A stretch of DNA of 64,000 nt from HGM11501 sp045123995 (GTDB taxonomy: Bacteria > Bacillota > Clostridia > CAKSNL01 > HGM11501). The translations under genes were made by a program, and so were the position numbers. The notes under the pieces are model-generated. The model searched no databases. It was not told the origin of the DNA and saw only the letters and a program-made list of their open reading frames with translations. This document shows, in pieces, positions 16,525-25,800 of this stretch. The stretch's first letter is position 1; each line of letters begins with the position of its first letter. The DNA lies in assembly GCA_045123995.1 (NCBI GenBank), contig JBGVKY010000012.1, positions 1 to 64,000 on the forward strand. The letters run 5' to 3'.

Positions 16525-17886
16525 ATGAAAATGATTTACGGCGTAAAAGACAAGCCCTCATTTGGCCAGCTTATAGTTTTTGCTATTCAGCAGCTTTTGG
16601 CTATTATGGCGGCAACATTGGTAGTTCCGATTATTATCGGAAATGGAATGCAGCCTGCTGCAGCACTTTTAGGTGCAGGATTAGGAACTTTGGTATATCT
16701 TTTATTCACCAAGTTCCGTAGCCCTGTTTTCCTTGGAAGCTCCTTTGCTTTCTTGGGTTCTATGGCAGCCGCTTTTGCAGGCGGAGTTTCCATGGCTCTT
16801 GGTTATCTGGGAATTATCCTTGGTGCTATTTTTGCGGGACTTGTTTATGTTGTTATTGCAATAATTGTTAAGTTTGCAGGGGTTAAGTGGATAAATGTTC
16901 TTATGCCTACCGTTGTAATAGGACCTACAGTTTCCATCATCGGTCTTTCTCTTGCAGGAAATGCAATAGGGGATTTGCAGACAGGTGAAGTAGCAAGTGC
17001 AGAAGGAATGGTTCTTGCTTCTCCCTACGCTTGTATCGTAGTAGGTCTTGTAACACTGGCAGTTACAATGCTCTGCTCTGCAAGAGGTAAGAAAATGGCA
17101 AGACTCATACCCTTTATTTTCGGTATCCTTGCAGGCTATGCAGTTGCACTTGTAATGACCTTGATAGGAAATGTAGCTAATATAGATGCTCTTAAGATTA
17201 TAACCTTTGAACCTTTCAAGGCTTTGGTTGCTGACGGATTCGGAATTTCCACATTCTTTGCTATTCCTGAGTTTACATTTGTAACAGCACTCGGCGGATT
17301 TGCAGAACTTAATGCTACATATATAGCAACAATAGCAGTTGCTTATATTCCTGTTGCTTTCGTTGTATTTGCAGAGCATATTGCAGACCACAAGAACTTA
17401 AGCTCTATTATAGAATCTGACCTTTTAGAAGAGCCCGGACTTCACAGAACACTTTTAGGTGACGGTGTAGGCTCTATGGTTGGTGCATTCTTTGGCGGAT
17501 GCCCCAATACAACCTACGGTGAATCAGTTGGCTGTGTAGCTATCACAAAGAACGCTTCTGTATATACAATTTTCACAGCAGCAATCCTTGCTATAATCAT
17601 AGCATTCTTCAGACCCTTTGTGGCAGTTGTTGATTCTATTCCTCCCTGCGTAATGGGTGGCGTATGTATCGCACTTTACGGCTTTATCGCTGTATCAGGT
17701 CTTAAGATGATACAGAAGGTTGATTTGGAACAGAACAAGAATCTCTTTGTAGTAAGCATAATTTTAATTGCAGGTATCGGTGGTCTCACTCTTAACTTCG
17801 GTGCCGTTACTATTACAAACATTGCTACAGCTTTAATTTTAGGTATATTAACAAACCTCATGCTCAAGGGAGCTAAAGAGCAATAA
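16525..17886 (+). CDS. uraA: Uracil/xanthine permease of the NCS2 family
   Basis: The 453-residue membrane protein should import uracil by proton symport. It has 12-14 hydrophobic segments and NCS2 signatures: FAIQQLLAIMAATLVVPIIIG near residue 20, VVFAEHIADHKNLSSI near 282 with the substrate-binding Glu, and GGCPNTTYGESVG near 323 with the second Glu. The start has AGGAGG 8 bases upstream. The PyrR-type leader upstream and pyrR downstream support uracil rather than xanthine as substrate. Gene symbols uraA and pyrP are both in use for this role. Confidence 0.92.
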   Translation: MKMIYGVKDKPSFGQLIVFAIQQLLAIMAATLVVPIIIGNGMQPAAALLGAGLGTLVYLLFTKFRSPVFLGSSFAFLGSMAAAFAGGVSMALGYLGIILGAIFAGLVYVVIAIIVKFAGVKWINVLMPTVVIGPTVSIIGLSLAGNAIGDLQTGEVASAEGMVLASPYACIVVGLVTLAVTMLCSARGKKMARLIPFIFGILAGYAVALVMTLIGNVANIDALKIITFEPFKALVADGFGISTFFAIPEFTFVTALGGFAELNATYIATIAVAYIPVAFVVFAEHIADHKNLSSIIESDLLEEPGLHRTLLGDGVGSMVGAFFGGCPNTTYGESVGCVAITKNASVYTIFTAAILAIIIAFFRPFVAVVDSIPPCVMGGVCIALYGFIAVSGLKMIQKVDLEQNKNLFVVSIILIAGIGGLTLNFGAVTITNIATALILGILTNLMLKGAKEQ

Positions 17887-17896
17887 AAAGGAGAAA

Positions 17897-17930
17897 AAAC
17901 AAGGCTCCCACTGGGAGCCTTGTTTTATTT
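17897..17930 (+). terminator. Terminator or attenuator between permease and pyrR
   Basis: AACAAGGCTCCC (17898-17909) pairs with GGGAGCCTTGTT (17913-17924), followed by TTATTT. It lies between two genes expected to be co-transcribed, just 6 bases before pyrR, so it may set the ratio of pyrR to permease. Confidence 0.75.
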
Positions 17931-17936
17931 ATAACT

Positions 17937-18476
17937 ATGAAACTTAAATCAGTATTATATGATGCGGATATATTAAACCGCAGTATAAAAAGAATTGCCC
18001 ACGAAATACTTGAAAATACGGATGATGTGAAAAAGCTTTGCCTTGTGGGAATAAAAACAAGAGGCGTGCCTTTTGCCAAAAGGCTATCTCACTGTATTTC
18101 TCAGATAGAAGGGATTTGTGTTCCTGTAGGGGAGCTTGATATATCCTTATACAGAGATGACTTAAAAGAGGATAAACAGACTGAGCCGGTAATATCGGGA
18201 ACAAGCATTGATTTTGATATTATAGGCAAAGAAGTTGTTCTGACCGACGATGTAATCTGTACGGGAAGAACAGTTCGTGCTGCCATGGATGCCCTTATTA
18301 AAATGGGAAGACCGGCTAAAATAAAGCTTGCGGCATTGGTTGACAGGGGACACAGGGAGCTTCCTATAAGACCCGATTTTATAGGAAAAAACATACCTAC
18401 TTCAAAAAGTGAGATTGTAAGGGTATACTTAAAGGAAGCAGATGGCAAGGAAGCAATTGAATTATACGAAAAATAG
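17937..18476 (+). CDS. pyrR: PyrR: pyr operon attenuation regulator / uracil phosphoribosyltransferase
   Basis: PyrR binds pyr mRNA leaders when UMP is high and promotes termination; many also have uracil phosphoribosyltransferase activity. The 179 residues carry the PRPP-binding loop VVLTDDVICTGRTVRAAMDAL (about residues 98-118), an early LVGIKTRGVPFAKRL, and LDISLYRDDL, all typical. The length matches the family. The ATG at 17937 has no clear ribosome-binding site because the preceding hairpin occupies that place; translation may be weak or coupled. A terminator follows 4 bases after the stop. Confidence 0.95.
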   Translation: MKLKSVLYDADILNRSIKRIAHEILENTDDVKKLCLVGIKTRGVPFAKRLSHCISQIEGICVPVGELDISLYRDDLKEDKQTEPVISGTSIDFDIIGKEVVLTDDVICTGRTVRAAMDALIKMGRPAKIKLAALVDRGHRELPIRPDFIGKNIPTSKSEIVRVYLKEADGKEAIELYEK

Positions 18477-18479
18477 AAA

Positions 18480-18513
18480 ACATCCGGAGGAAAAAGGTCC
18501 TCCGGATGTTCTT
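18480..18513. terminator. Bidirectional terminator between pyrR and an AraC regulator
   Basis: ACATCCGGAGGA (18480-18491) and TCCTCCGGATGT (18498-18509) form a 12-base-pair stem. It lies between converging genes and can serve both. Confidence 0.85.
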
Positions 18514-19293
18514 TTACATTGGTATATTTTTTATTTTTTCTTCTATATATTTGGTGGGGCTTATGCCGTACATTTTACGGAAAACGTAGGAGAAATAAGA
18601 ACAGTCGGAAAAACCGCACTTAATTGCAATTTCCTTTACAGAATAGGCAAGGCTTTCCATCATGGATAAGGCTCTTTTCATTCGTACATCCCTTATATAT
18701 TTCTGGGGAGATGTATTAAAGTGTTTTGAAAAAAGATGCCTTAAATGACCTTCGCTGACAAAGCTTTCTTTTGCAAGATAGGCAATGGAAAGGTCGGGGT
18801 CAGAAAAGTTTTCGTTTATAATGGCAACAGAATCCGCCAGAGCCTTGGGAAGAGAACGCATTTCTTTTTTGTTGATATCCTGTTGGATCATAGAAATTGT
18901 TTTATATAAAAGAGATGTACATTCAGCCTTGAATCCTGATTCCTTTTTTATCCATTTTTCTAAAATTTCATTGAACAGGTCAAAATATTTTTCTAACTTA
19001 TTGGGACTGAAAATTGAAATTTCCGAAAAATCCTTATAAAAACAGTCAAAGCTTATAACTATAACGTTGTCTTTGGTGCATTCTCTTATATATTCTAAGT
19101 CACTTGGGATGAAGCATATATCACCGGTCTTCACGGAAAAAGTCTGATTTCCGGTTATAAACTTGCAATCAGAATTAACCCTTAGTGATAAGGAGCAGGT
19201 GGAATTTACCGTGAGATTGCTTTTAAAGACGCCCTGCGAAAAAGAATGAATATTTATAATTTCAAGGGGAGGGCAAATTTCTCTTTTGAACAT
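18514..19293 (-). CDS. AraC-family transcription regulator with N-terminal sensing domain
   Basis: The C-terminal 100 residues hold two helix-turn-helix motifs typical of AraC: LSIAYLAKESFVSEGHLRHLF and SVKEIAIKCGFSDCSYFSYV, ending FRKMYGISPTKYI. The N-terminal 150 residues are cupin-like (SVKTGDICFIPSDLEYIREC) and would sense a small molecule. ATG at 19293 is preferred over GTG at 19302 because GGGTG lies 7 bases before it. The gene follows the SipW-like peptidase by about 24 bases on the same strand, so it may belong to that cassette, but its target is unknown. Confidence 0.88.
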   Translation of the reverse strand: MFKREICPPLEIINIHSFSQGVFKSNLTVNSTCSLSLRVNSDCKFITGNQTFSVKTGDICFIPSDLEYIRECTKDNVIVISFDCFYKDFSEISIFSPNKLEKYFDLFNEILEKWIKKESGFKAECTSLLYKTISMIQQDINKKEMRSLPKALADSVAIINENFSDPDLSIAYLAKESFVSEGHLRHLFSKHFNTSPQKYIRDVRMKRALSMMESLAYSVKEIAIKCGFSDCSYFSYVFRKMYGISPTKYIEEKIKNIPM

Positions 19294-19317
19294 TTTAATC
19301 ACCCACTTAATGAAATG

Positions 19318-19776
19318 TCATAATTTAAGTGCTTTTTTTATCTTTATTTTAACTCGCAGTAAAAAATTATCAAGTTTCTTTTTGTTAAGAAGCTTTTTTT
19401 TATAGGAAAGATATTCTTTGTTTTCTGTTAAATTGATTTTCTCCCCGTCACGGGTAATTTCAAGGACAATTGCAATCATCTGCTCTTTTTTTAAGCCCTT
19501 TTCAAAGACCGTCTGATTATCTCCGCAAAAGGTATAAAGAGCACCTTTTTTCCCCATAACTCGGTGAAGAACAAAAGAACCGTCTTCTCTTTTGTAAAGA
19601 ATTATGTCTCCTTTTAAGACTTCTTCGGGGAGAGGGGATAATAAAACCTCGTCAACTCCCGGGCGGAGAAGTGGGAGCATACTCTGACCTTTCGGAATTA
19701 TAGGAAAAGTTCCGCCTTTTTTCAGGGTTTCCCTTATTAAAGGCTCTAACTCCTTAAGAGGAATTTGCTTATTCAT
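19318..19776 (-). CDS. S24/S26-family peptidase, SipW-like Ser-His type
   Basis: About 152 residues. KGQSMLPLLRPGVDEV near residue 40 holds the presumed nucleophilic Ser of type I signal peptidases. GDIILYKREDGSFVLHRV follows, with His where SipW/ER-type peptidases use it in place of Lys. No strong N-terminal membrane helix is seen; the C-terminus is very Lys-rich. The start is MNKQIPLKEL at 19776, one base after the PqqD-like stop; the upstream open frame overlaps that gene and is not used. It may process or release a peptide handled by the neighbouring genes, or it may be a regulatory protease. Confidence 0.75.
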   Translation of the reverse strand: MNKQIPLKELEPLIRETLKKGGTFPIIPKGQSMLPLLRPGVDEVLLSPLPEEVLKGDIILYKREDGSFVLHRVMGKKGALYTFCGDNQTVFEKGLKKEQMIAIVLEITRDGEKINLTENKEYLSYKKKLLNKKKLDNFLLRVKIKIKKALKL

Positions 19777-19777
19777 G

Positions 19778-20038
19778 TCAGTCCTCCAGGATATCAGCTT
19801 TTCTGAGAGTGGAAATGAAAGCATCCACATCAGAAACTGCCGATTTTTCATCAAGGTCATATTCTTCTAAAAGGAGGTTTATAAGATTTTCTCTGTCTTT
19901 ACCCTCTGCTATAAGATTAAAAAGGAAAAGTGCGGTTTCGTTGAGAGTAATGATTTTTCGTTCCTGCTTACTGGATAAAATCATTAAAACATTTTCTCCA
20001 GCAATATTTTTTAATATATAGTCGGTTTTTATTTTCAT
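19778..20038 (-). CDS. PqqD-like peptide-recognition protein
   Basis: The 86-residue protein has the PqqD-fold pattern: IITLNETALFLFNLIAEGKD, then LLEEYDLDEKSAVSDVDAFI, ending LRKADILED. PqqD-like domains (RRE) bind leader peptides of ribosomally made peptides and deliver them to modifying enzymes. No precursor peptide or radical SAM gene is visible nearby, so the partner is not known. It sits between the HprK-like gene (15-base gap) and the SipW-like peptidase (1-base gap), a tight operon. AAAGGA precedes the start. Confidence 0.8.
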   Translation of the reverse strand: MKIKTDYILKNIAGENVLMILSSKQERKIITLNETALFLFNLIAEGKDRENLINLLLEEYDLDEKSAVSDVDAFISTLRKADILED

Positions 20039-20053
20039 AGAAAAAATCCTTTC

Positions 20054-20749
20054 TTATACATTCATTGTTTTTTCTGAAAGAATTGCCGCCTCATCTGATA
20101 TGGTACAGCTCATAAGATAGGCAGGCACTTTTTCTAAAAATGCATCTAAAAGGGAGAGGATTTTGTTTCCTGCATCCTTATCATCGGTAAGATATACCTG
20201 ATGGAATATTTTTTTAAGAGTTTCTTTTTTTGTGAGGGGTCGGATAAAGTTTTCATCCGCTCTTTCCAAAAAGCACAAAGCTTTTACAGGAGCGAAGGTG
20301 TTTTTATTGTATTTTTCTTTTCCCGACCAGGGGGCACCGTAAACATAAAAAGTGTCACCAATAAGACGGAACAGGGGCTTGTCTCCGTTTATTACGAATG
20401 AACCGGGAAAAAGCTTAAGCCAGAGACGTGAATGAGTGGTTTTTCCGGTTCCGCTCTTGGCTGAAAATATAAAGGCAAAGCCATCTTTAACCACGGCGGA
20501 AGAATGCATCATAAAACAGTCTTTTTTAGATAAAATCACACAAATTTTTTTATAAAAGCAAAGACTTTCAAAATAGCCTTTATCAAAAGACGGGTATTTT
20601 TTTCTAGCTTCTGTAATTTCATCCTCGCTGACCGAAAGGCAAAAATCTGCTTTTTCAGAATCGGTTATATAGTCTTTTACAAAGTTTTTGGTATATTCGT
20701 ATTTTGCATTAAGGTCAAAAACAAAATCGCAAATCTTTACTTTTTCCAG
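20054..20749 (-). CDS. HprK-like P-loop kinase/ATPase with probable CTG start
   Basis: The P-loop AKSGTGKTTHSRLW and preceding MMHSSAVVKDGFAFIFS match the HprK-related P-loop family found with PqqD proteins in peptide-modification clusters; VINGDKPLF follows. An ATG at 20539 would give 161 residues, but it lacks a ribosome-binding site and the frame stays open and coding-like upstream to a CTG at 20749 (LEKVKICDFVFDLN), which has AAGGAGG 8-9 bases before it; this gives 231 residues. No ATG, GTG or TTG lies between that site and the CTG in frame. The enzyme may phosphorylate a peptide or a partner protein; this is not shown. Confidence 0.75.
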   Translation of the reverse strand: MEKVKICDFVFDLNAKYEYTKNFVKDYITDSEKADFCLSVSEDEITEARKKYPSFDKGYFESLCFYKKICVILSKKDCFMMHSSAVVKDGFAFIFSAKSGTGKTTHSRLWLKLFPGSFVINGDKPLFRLIGDTFYVYGAPWSGKEKYNKNTFAPVKALCFLERADENFIRPLTKKETLKKIFHQVYLTDDKDAGNKILSLLDAFLEKVPAYLMSCTISDEAAILSEKTMNV

Positions 20750-20918
20750 ACTAACCCCCTCCTTAAAAAATGCTTTCTCTTAATTATAACACTCATTTTA
20801 AATTTCTTCAAGTAAAATTTAATAAGACAAAAAAACATCTTTTTTTAGAAAAACTATGGATTTTTTCAATAAAGAGTGATATAATTTAAACAATCTTATG
20901 GTTTTAGGAGGGATTTTC

Positions 20919-21626
20919 TTGATAAGGGTTCTTATTTTCAATGAATTCAAGCACGAAAAGACATCAGAAAAAGTAAAGGAAATATATCCCGAGGGTATAC
21001 ATGAAGCATTGAAAAAAATCCTTGAAAGTGAAACATCCGTAAAATGTGTTACTCTTGACGATGAAAACTGTGGGATTACAGAAGAAGTTTTAAAGGAAAC
21101 CGACGTTTTATTGTGGTGGGGTCACATGGCACATCACCTGGTGCCGGATGAAGTCGCCAAAATGGTGCAAAATGCGGTGCTTTCGGGCATGGGAGCAATC
21201 TTTTTACATTCAGCCCATCATTCAAAACCTTTCCGGCTTTTAATGGGAACAACCTGTAACTTGGGCTGGAGAGAGGATGGGGATTTGGAGAGAATATGGG
21301 TTATAAATCCCGGACACCCCATAGCACAGGGGATTGACCGTTACTTTGAACTGCCTCACGAGGAAACCTATGCAGAGCCTTTTGATATACCTGAGCCTGA
21401 CGAGCTTGTCTTTGGCGGATGGTACGAGGGCGGAGAAATTTTCCGTTCCGGAGTATGCTATACGAGAGGGATGGGAAAGATATTCTATTTCCAGCCGGGT
21501 CATGAGTCTTTTCCTACATTTTATGATGAAAACGTAAAAACCATAATAAAGAATGCAGTTAAATGGGCAAAGCCTGTAACAAGGGGAGTTCTTTCTTGCC
21601 CTAATATAAAGAGAGTAGAAAAATAA
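20919..21626 (+). CDS. ThuA-like protein (class I glutamine amidotransferase fold)
   Basis: About 235 residues of the ThuA/trehalose-utilisation family, with TDVLLWWGHMAHHLVPDEV near 65, GAIFLHSAHHSKPFRLL near 95, NPGHPIAQGI near 140 and RGMGKIFYFQPGHESFPTF near 190. The biochemical function of this family is unclear; members often sit in sugar-catabolism loci. TTG at 20919 is the likely start because TTAGGAGGG lies just before it; the ATG at 20898 overlaps that site. An AraC regulator follows, consistent with a carbohydrate-responsive unit. Confidence 0.85.
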   Translation: MIRVLIFNEFKHEKTSEKVKEIYPEGIHEALKKILESETSVKCVTLDDENCGITEEVLKETDVLLWWGHMAHHLVPDEVAKMVQNAVLSGMGAIFLHSAHHSKPFRLLMGTTCNLGWREDGDLERIWVINPGHPIAQGIDRYFELPHEETYAEPFDIPEPDELVFGGWYEGGEIFRSGVCYTRGMGKIFYFQPGHESFPTFYDENVKTIIKNAVKWAKPVTRGVLSCPNIKRVEK

Positions 21627-21658
21627 TGAAATCTGATTTTTAACCGGAGGTGAGCAGA

Positions 21659-22534
21659 TTGGCAAAAGATTTTATTGATGAAGGAAAAGCCAAAATAGGA
21701 GGCTTTGAAATTCCGGTTCAGTGTATACTTAAAAACCTTGAAGATAAGAAAAAAGAATTTAATTTCAAGCACTACCATGAATATGTGGAATTTCTTTACG
21801 GACTGGACTGTGACATAAATGTGTGGATAGACGGAAAGAGTGTGGAGATAAAAAGCGGGGACTTTTGCATAATAACTTCAAAAACTGCTCACGATGTACT
21901 ATCTAAGACAAATAAGAGCAGGTATCTTGTTATAAAATTTGTGCCTCAGATTTTGTATGCCGCAGAACAGTCGGTATTTGAATTTAAGTATAATCTCCCT
22001 TTTATATCCAGAGATATGAATAAAAGAGATGTGTTTTATAAGCCGGAGCTTGAAGGAACACAAATCCCGTCTCTCATGGAAAAGATACTGACTGAGTGGG
22101 AAAAGAAAGACTACGGTTATGAAATAGCATTGAGAGCTTATATAACACAGATTGCCCTCTGGCTTCTTCGGGAATGGAAAAAGGAGAAAGGCAAAGAAGA
22201 GGTTTTGGATTCGGTAAATGCCGAAAACATGAAGATTATTAAAAGGGCCATGGAATATGCCCAGAAAAATTATTCCACGGCATCGGTAAAAGAGGCATCG
22301 GAGCTTTGTAATTTAAGCTATAGCTATTTTTCAAGGCTTTTTAAAAGAGTTATGGGCGAAAATTTCAACGAATACGTTAACACTCTAAGAATAAGTGAAG
22401 CAAAGCTTATGCTAACATCCACATCAAAAAGCGTTGCCGAAATTTCCAAGGAATGTGGCTTTTCTTCCGTCAGCTATTTTTCCAAGATATTTAAAGAAAA
22501 GACAAAGGTTACGCCCCATAAATTCTCTAAGTAA
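21659..22534 (+). CDS. AraC-family transcription regulator with cupin domain
   Basis: The 291-residue protein has an N-terminal cupin (FKHYHEYVEFLYGLD, SGDFCIITSKTAHDV) and two C-terminal helix-turn-helix motifs (SVKEASELCNLSYSYFSRLF; SVAEISKECGFSSVSYFSKI), the standard form of regulators of sugar use. The start is TTG at 21659, 8 bases after GGAGG; a GTG at 21650 overlaps the ribosome-binding site. It follows the ThuA-like gene by 32 bases and probably controls it. Confidence 0.9.
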   Translation: MAKDFIDEGKAKIGGFEIPVQCILKNLEDKKKEFNFKHYHEYVEFLYGLDCDINVWIDGKSVEIKSGDFCIITSKTAHDVLSKTNKSRYLVIKFVPQILYAAEQSVFEFKYNLPFISRDMNKRDVFYKPELEGTQIPSLMEKILTEWEKKDYGYEIALRAYITQIALWLLREWKKEKGKEEVLDSVNAENMKIIKRAMEYAQKNYSTASVKEASELCNLSYSYFSRLFKRVMGENFNEYVNTLRISEAKLMLTSTSKSVAEISKECGFSSVSYFSKIFKEKTKVTPHKFSK

Positions 22535-22541
22535 TTAAAGG

Positions 22542-22570
22542 TTGACAAAACGTAAGAATTATATTATAAT
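22542..22570 (+). promoter_or_regulatory. Promoter of the ileS T-box transcript
   Basis: TTGACA (22542-22547) and TATAAT (22565-22570) are separated by 17 bases. Confidence 0.9.
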
Positions 22571-22574
22571 TATT

Positions 22575-22819
22575 CCGATTATAAGTAAAAGCGATGACGA
22601 AGACAGTAGCTTTCGGTGAAAGTTTAAGCGAGTCGGGGAAGGTGTAAGCCCGATAATTATTAACCGGAAATGAAAATCACTTCTGAGCAGCGCTCCGAAA
22701 CAAAGTAGGCAGCGACGAAAGCCTTGTCGTAATAAAGGCGGCATATGAACCTTAAAGGGAGTATGCGCAGAAGGTGGTTAAAACGGTAAATCCGTCCTTG
22801 CTGCAAGGGCGGATTTTTT
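22575..22819 (+). promoter_or_regulatory. T-box leader specific for tRNA-Ile
   Basis: The leader begins with the stem I signature GATGACGAAGACAGTAG (22593-22609). An ATC triplet at 22676-22678, followed by the usual CTGAG context, fits an isoleucine specifier. The T-box core GGTGGTTAAAACGG (22773-22786) precedes a terminator of AAATCCGTCCTTG (22788-22800) with CAAGGGCGGATTT (22804-22816) and a T run. Uncharged tRNA-Ile would favour antitermination into ileS. Confidence 0.92.
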
Positions 22820-22842
22820 AATTTCAAGGAGGGTATCTCAAA

Positions 22843-25800
22843 ATGTACGAAAAAGTTTCTCCGGATTTAAATTTCCAGGAACGAGAAAAAAATGTCCTTA
22901 AATTCTGGAAGGACGAAAGAATTTTTGAAAAGAGTATCGAAGAAAGGGCAGATGGTGAAACCTATACTTTTTATGACGGGCCTCCTACAGCTAACGGTAA
23001 GCCTCATATAGGTCACGTTCTGACCCGTGTAATCAAGGATATGATTCCCAGATATCGAACAATGAAGGGTTATAAGGTTCTTCGTAAGGCAGGCTGGGAC
23101 ACTCACGGTCTTCCCGTTGAACTTGAAGTTGAAAAAAAGCTCGGTATTGACGGAAAGGAACAGATAGAAAAGTACGGACTTGAAGCATTCATCGGAGAAT
23201 GCAAGGAAAGCGTTTGGAAATATAAGGGAATGTGGGAGGATTTCTCAGGTACAGTCGGCTTCTGGGCAGACATGGATGACCCTTATGTAACTTACGACAA
23301 TAACTTTATTGAGTCTGAATGGTGGGCGCTTAAAAAGATTTGGGAAAAGAAACTTTTATATAAGGGATTTAAGATAGTGCCCTACTGCCCCCGTTGCGGA
23401 ACTCCCTTATCCAGCCACGAGGTTGCCCAGGGCTATAAAGACGTTAAGGAAAAGAGTGCTATTGCGAAGTTTAAGATTCCCGGAGAGGAGAAATCCTACT
23501 TCCTGGCTTGGACAACTACACCATGGACACTTCCCTCCAACGTTGCACTTTGCGTAAATCCCGAAGAAACCTATGTTAAAATAAAGGCCGGGGAAGAAAA
23601 GTATATCCTGGCTGAAGCTTTGATAGAAAGTGTTATAGAAGGCGAATATGAGGTGCTTGAAACCTATAAGGGACGTGATCTTGAATACAAGGAATACGAG
23701 CCCTTATTCGACTTTGTTAAAGATAAGCTTGATAAAAAAGCATATTATGTTACCTGCGATAACTATGTAACTCTTACAGATGGTACAGGTATCGTTCATA
23801 TTGCTCCCGCTTTCGGTGAAGACGACGCCAATGTAGGAAGAATTTATGATTTGCCTTTTGTTCAGCTTGTAAACTCCAAGGGTGAAATGACAGAGGACAC
23901 TCCCTGGAGCGGAATGTTCTGCAAGGATGCAGATAAGGAAGTATTTAAAGCGCTTTCCGAAGCGGGCCTGCTTTTTGCTGCACTTCCCTTTGAACACTCC
24001 TATCCCTTCTGCTGGAGATGTGATACTCCTTTAATTTACTATGCAAGAGAATCTTGGTTCATAAAGATGACAGAGGTAAGGGACGACCTTATAAGAAATA
24101 ATAACACCATTAACTGGATTCCCAAAACAATAGGCGAGGGAAGATTCGGAGACTGGCTCAAGAATGTTCAGGACTGGGGCGTAAGCCGTGACAGATACTG
24201 GGGAACTCCCCTTAACATCTGGGAATGTTCCTGCGGACACCGTCATGCAATAGGCTCTATCGCAGAACTTCGCGAAATGTCCGATAACTGTCCCACCAAT
24301 ATTGAGCTTCACCGTCCCTTCGTTGACGAGGTTACAATAAAGTGCCCCGAGTGCGGTGGAGAAATGAAGAGAGTTAAAGAGGTTATAGACTGCTGGTTTG
24401 ACTCAGGTTCCATGCCCTTTGCTCAGTGGCATTACCCCTTTGAAAACAAAGAAATTTTCGATGATAACTTCCCTGCAAACTTCATAAGTGAAGCAGTTGA
24501 CCAGACAAGAGGATGGTTCTATTCACTTTTGGCTATATCAACACTTTTATTCAACAAGGCTCCTTATAAGAACGTTATTGTTTTAGGTCATGTTCAGGAC
24601 GAAAACGGACAGAAGATGAGTAAGTCAAAGGGAAATGCGGTAGATCCTTTTGAAACGTTGGAAAAACACGGTGCCGATGCGGTTCGCTGGTACTTCTATT
24701 CAAATTCTGCCCCCTGGCTTCCCAACCGCTATCATGATGCGGCAGTAACCGAAGGACAGAGAAAGTTCATGGGAACGCTCTGGAATACTTATGCTTTCTA
24801 TGTGCTTTATGCTGAAATTGATAAGTTTGATCCCACCAAGTACACTCTTAATAAAGATACACTTTCCGTTATGGATAAGTGGCTTTTGTCAAAGCTTAAT
24901 ACACTTACAAAGACAGTTGATAACTATCTTGCAGAATACAGAATTACAGAGCCTGCTAAAGCACTTTCAGACTTTGTAGACGAGCTTTCCAACTGGTATG
25001 TAAGACGTAGCCGTGAACGTTTCTGGGTTAAGGAAATGACAGAGGATAAGATAAATGCGTATATGACACTTTACACCGCGTTGGTTACTGTTTCAAAATT
25101 AGCAGCTCCCATGATTCCTTTCATGACCGAGGATATATACAGAAACTTAGTATGCTCTGTGGATAAAGAAGCTCCCATAAGTATACACCTTTGCGATTAT
25201 CCTGTTTGTGATGAGTCATTTATTGATGAAAAGCTCGAAAAGGAAATGGAAGAAGTTTTGGATATAGTTGTTCTTGGAAGAAGTGTAAGAAATTCTGCCA
25301 ATATAAAGACAAAACAGCCCTTATCCAGAATGATTGTAAAGGCTGAAGGCAATCTGCCTGAATTCTTAAATGAAATAATCACAGAGGAAATCAATGTTAA
25401 GGCTGTGGAATTTACCTCTGATTTGGGAAATCTTGTAAGTTATAACGTGAAGCCGAAGTTCGATTCCTTAAGGGCAAAGTATCCGAATGAAATGGGTATG
25501 TTAATCGGCATAATCAATAAAGCAGATGCAGGACAGATTGTTTCTGCTATTGATGCTGAAGGTCACTTTAAGGTAACTCTGCCTAACGGAGCGGCAATAC
25601 TGCTTGAAAAGGAAGATTTGATTATCGAAACAAAGAAGACTGAGGGCTTTGAAGCTGCATCTGACTATGGAATTACCGTGGCACTGGATGTTTCCTTGAC
25701 TCCCGAGCTTATCGAAGAGGGAAGTGTAAGAGAAATTATCTCAAACATCCAGAAGATGAGAAAGAATTCCGGCTTTGAAGTAATGGACCATATAAAGGTA

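Noticed and set aside
16702..17391. An open frame of 229 codons antisense to the uracil permease
   Set aside because: Very rich in Cys, Asn and Tyr, an artefact of reading the reverse of a hydrophobic gene; no start signal.
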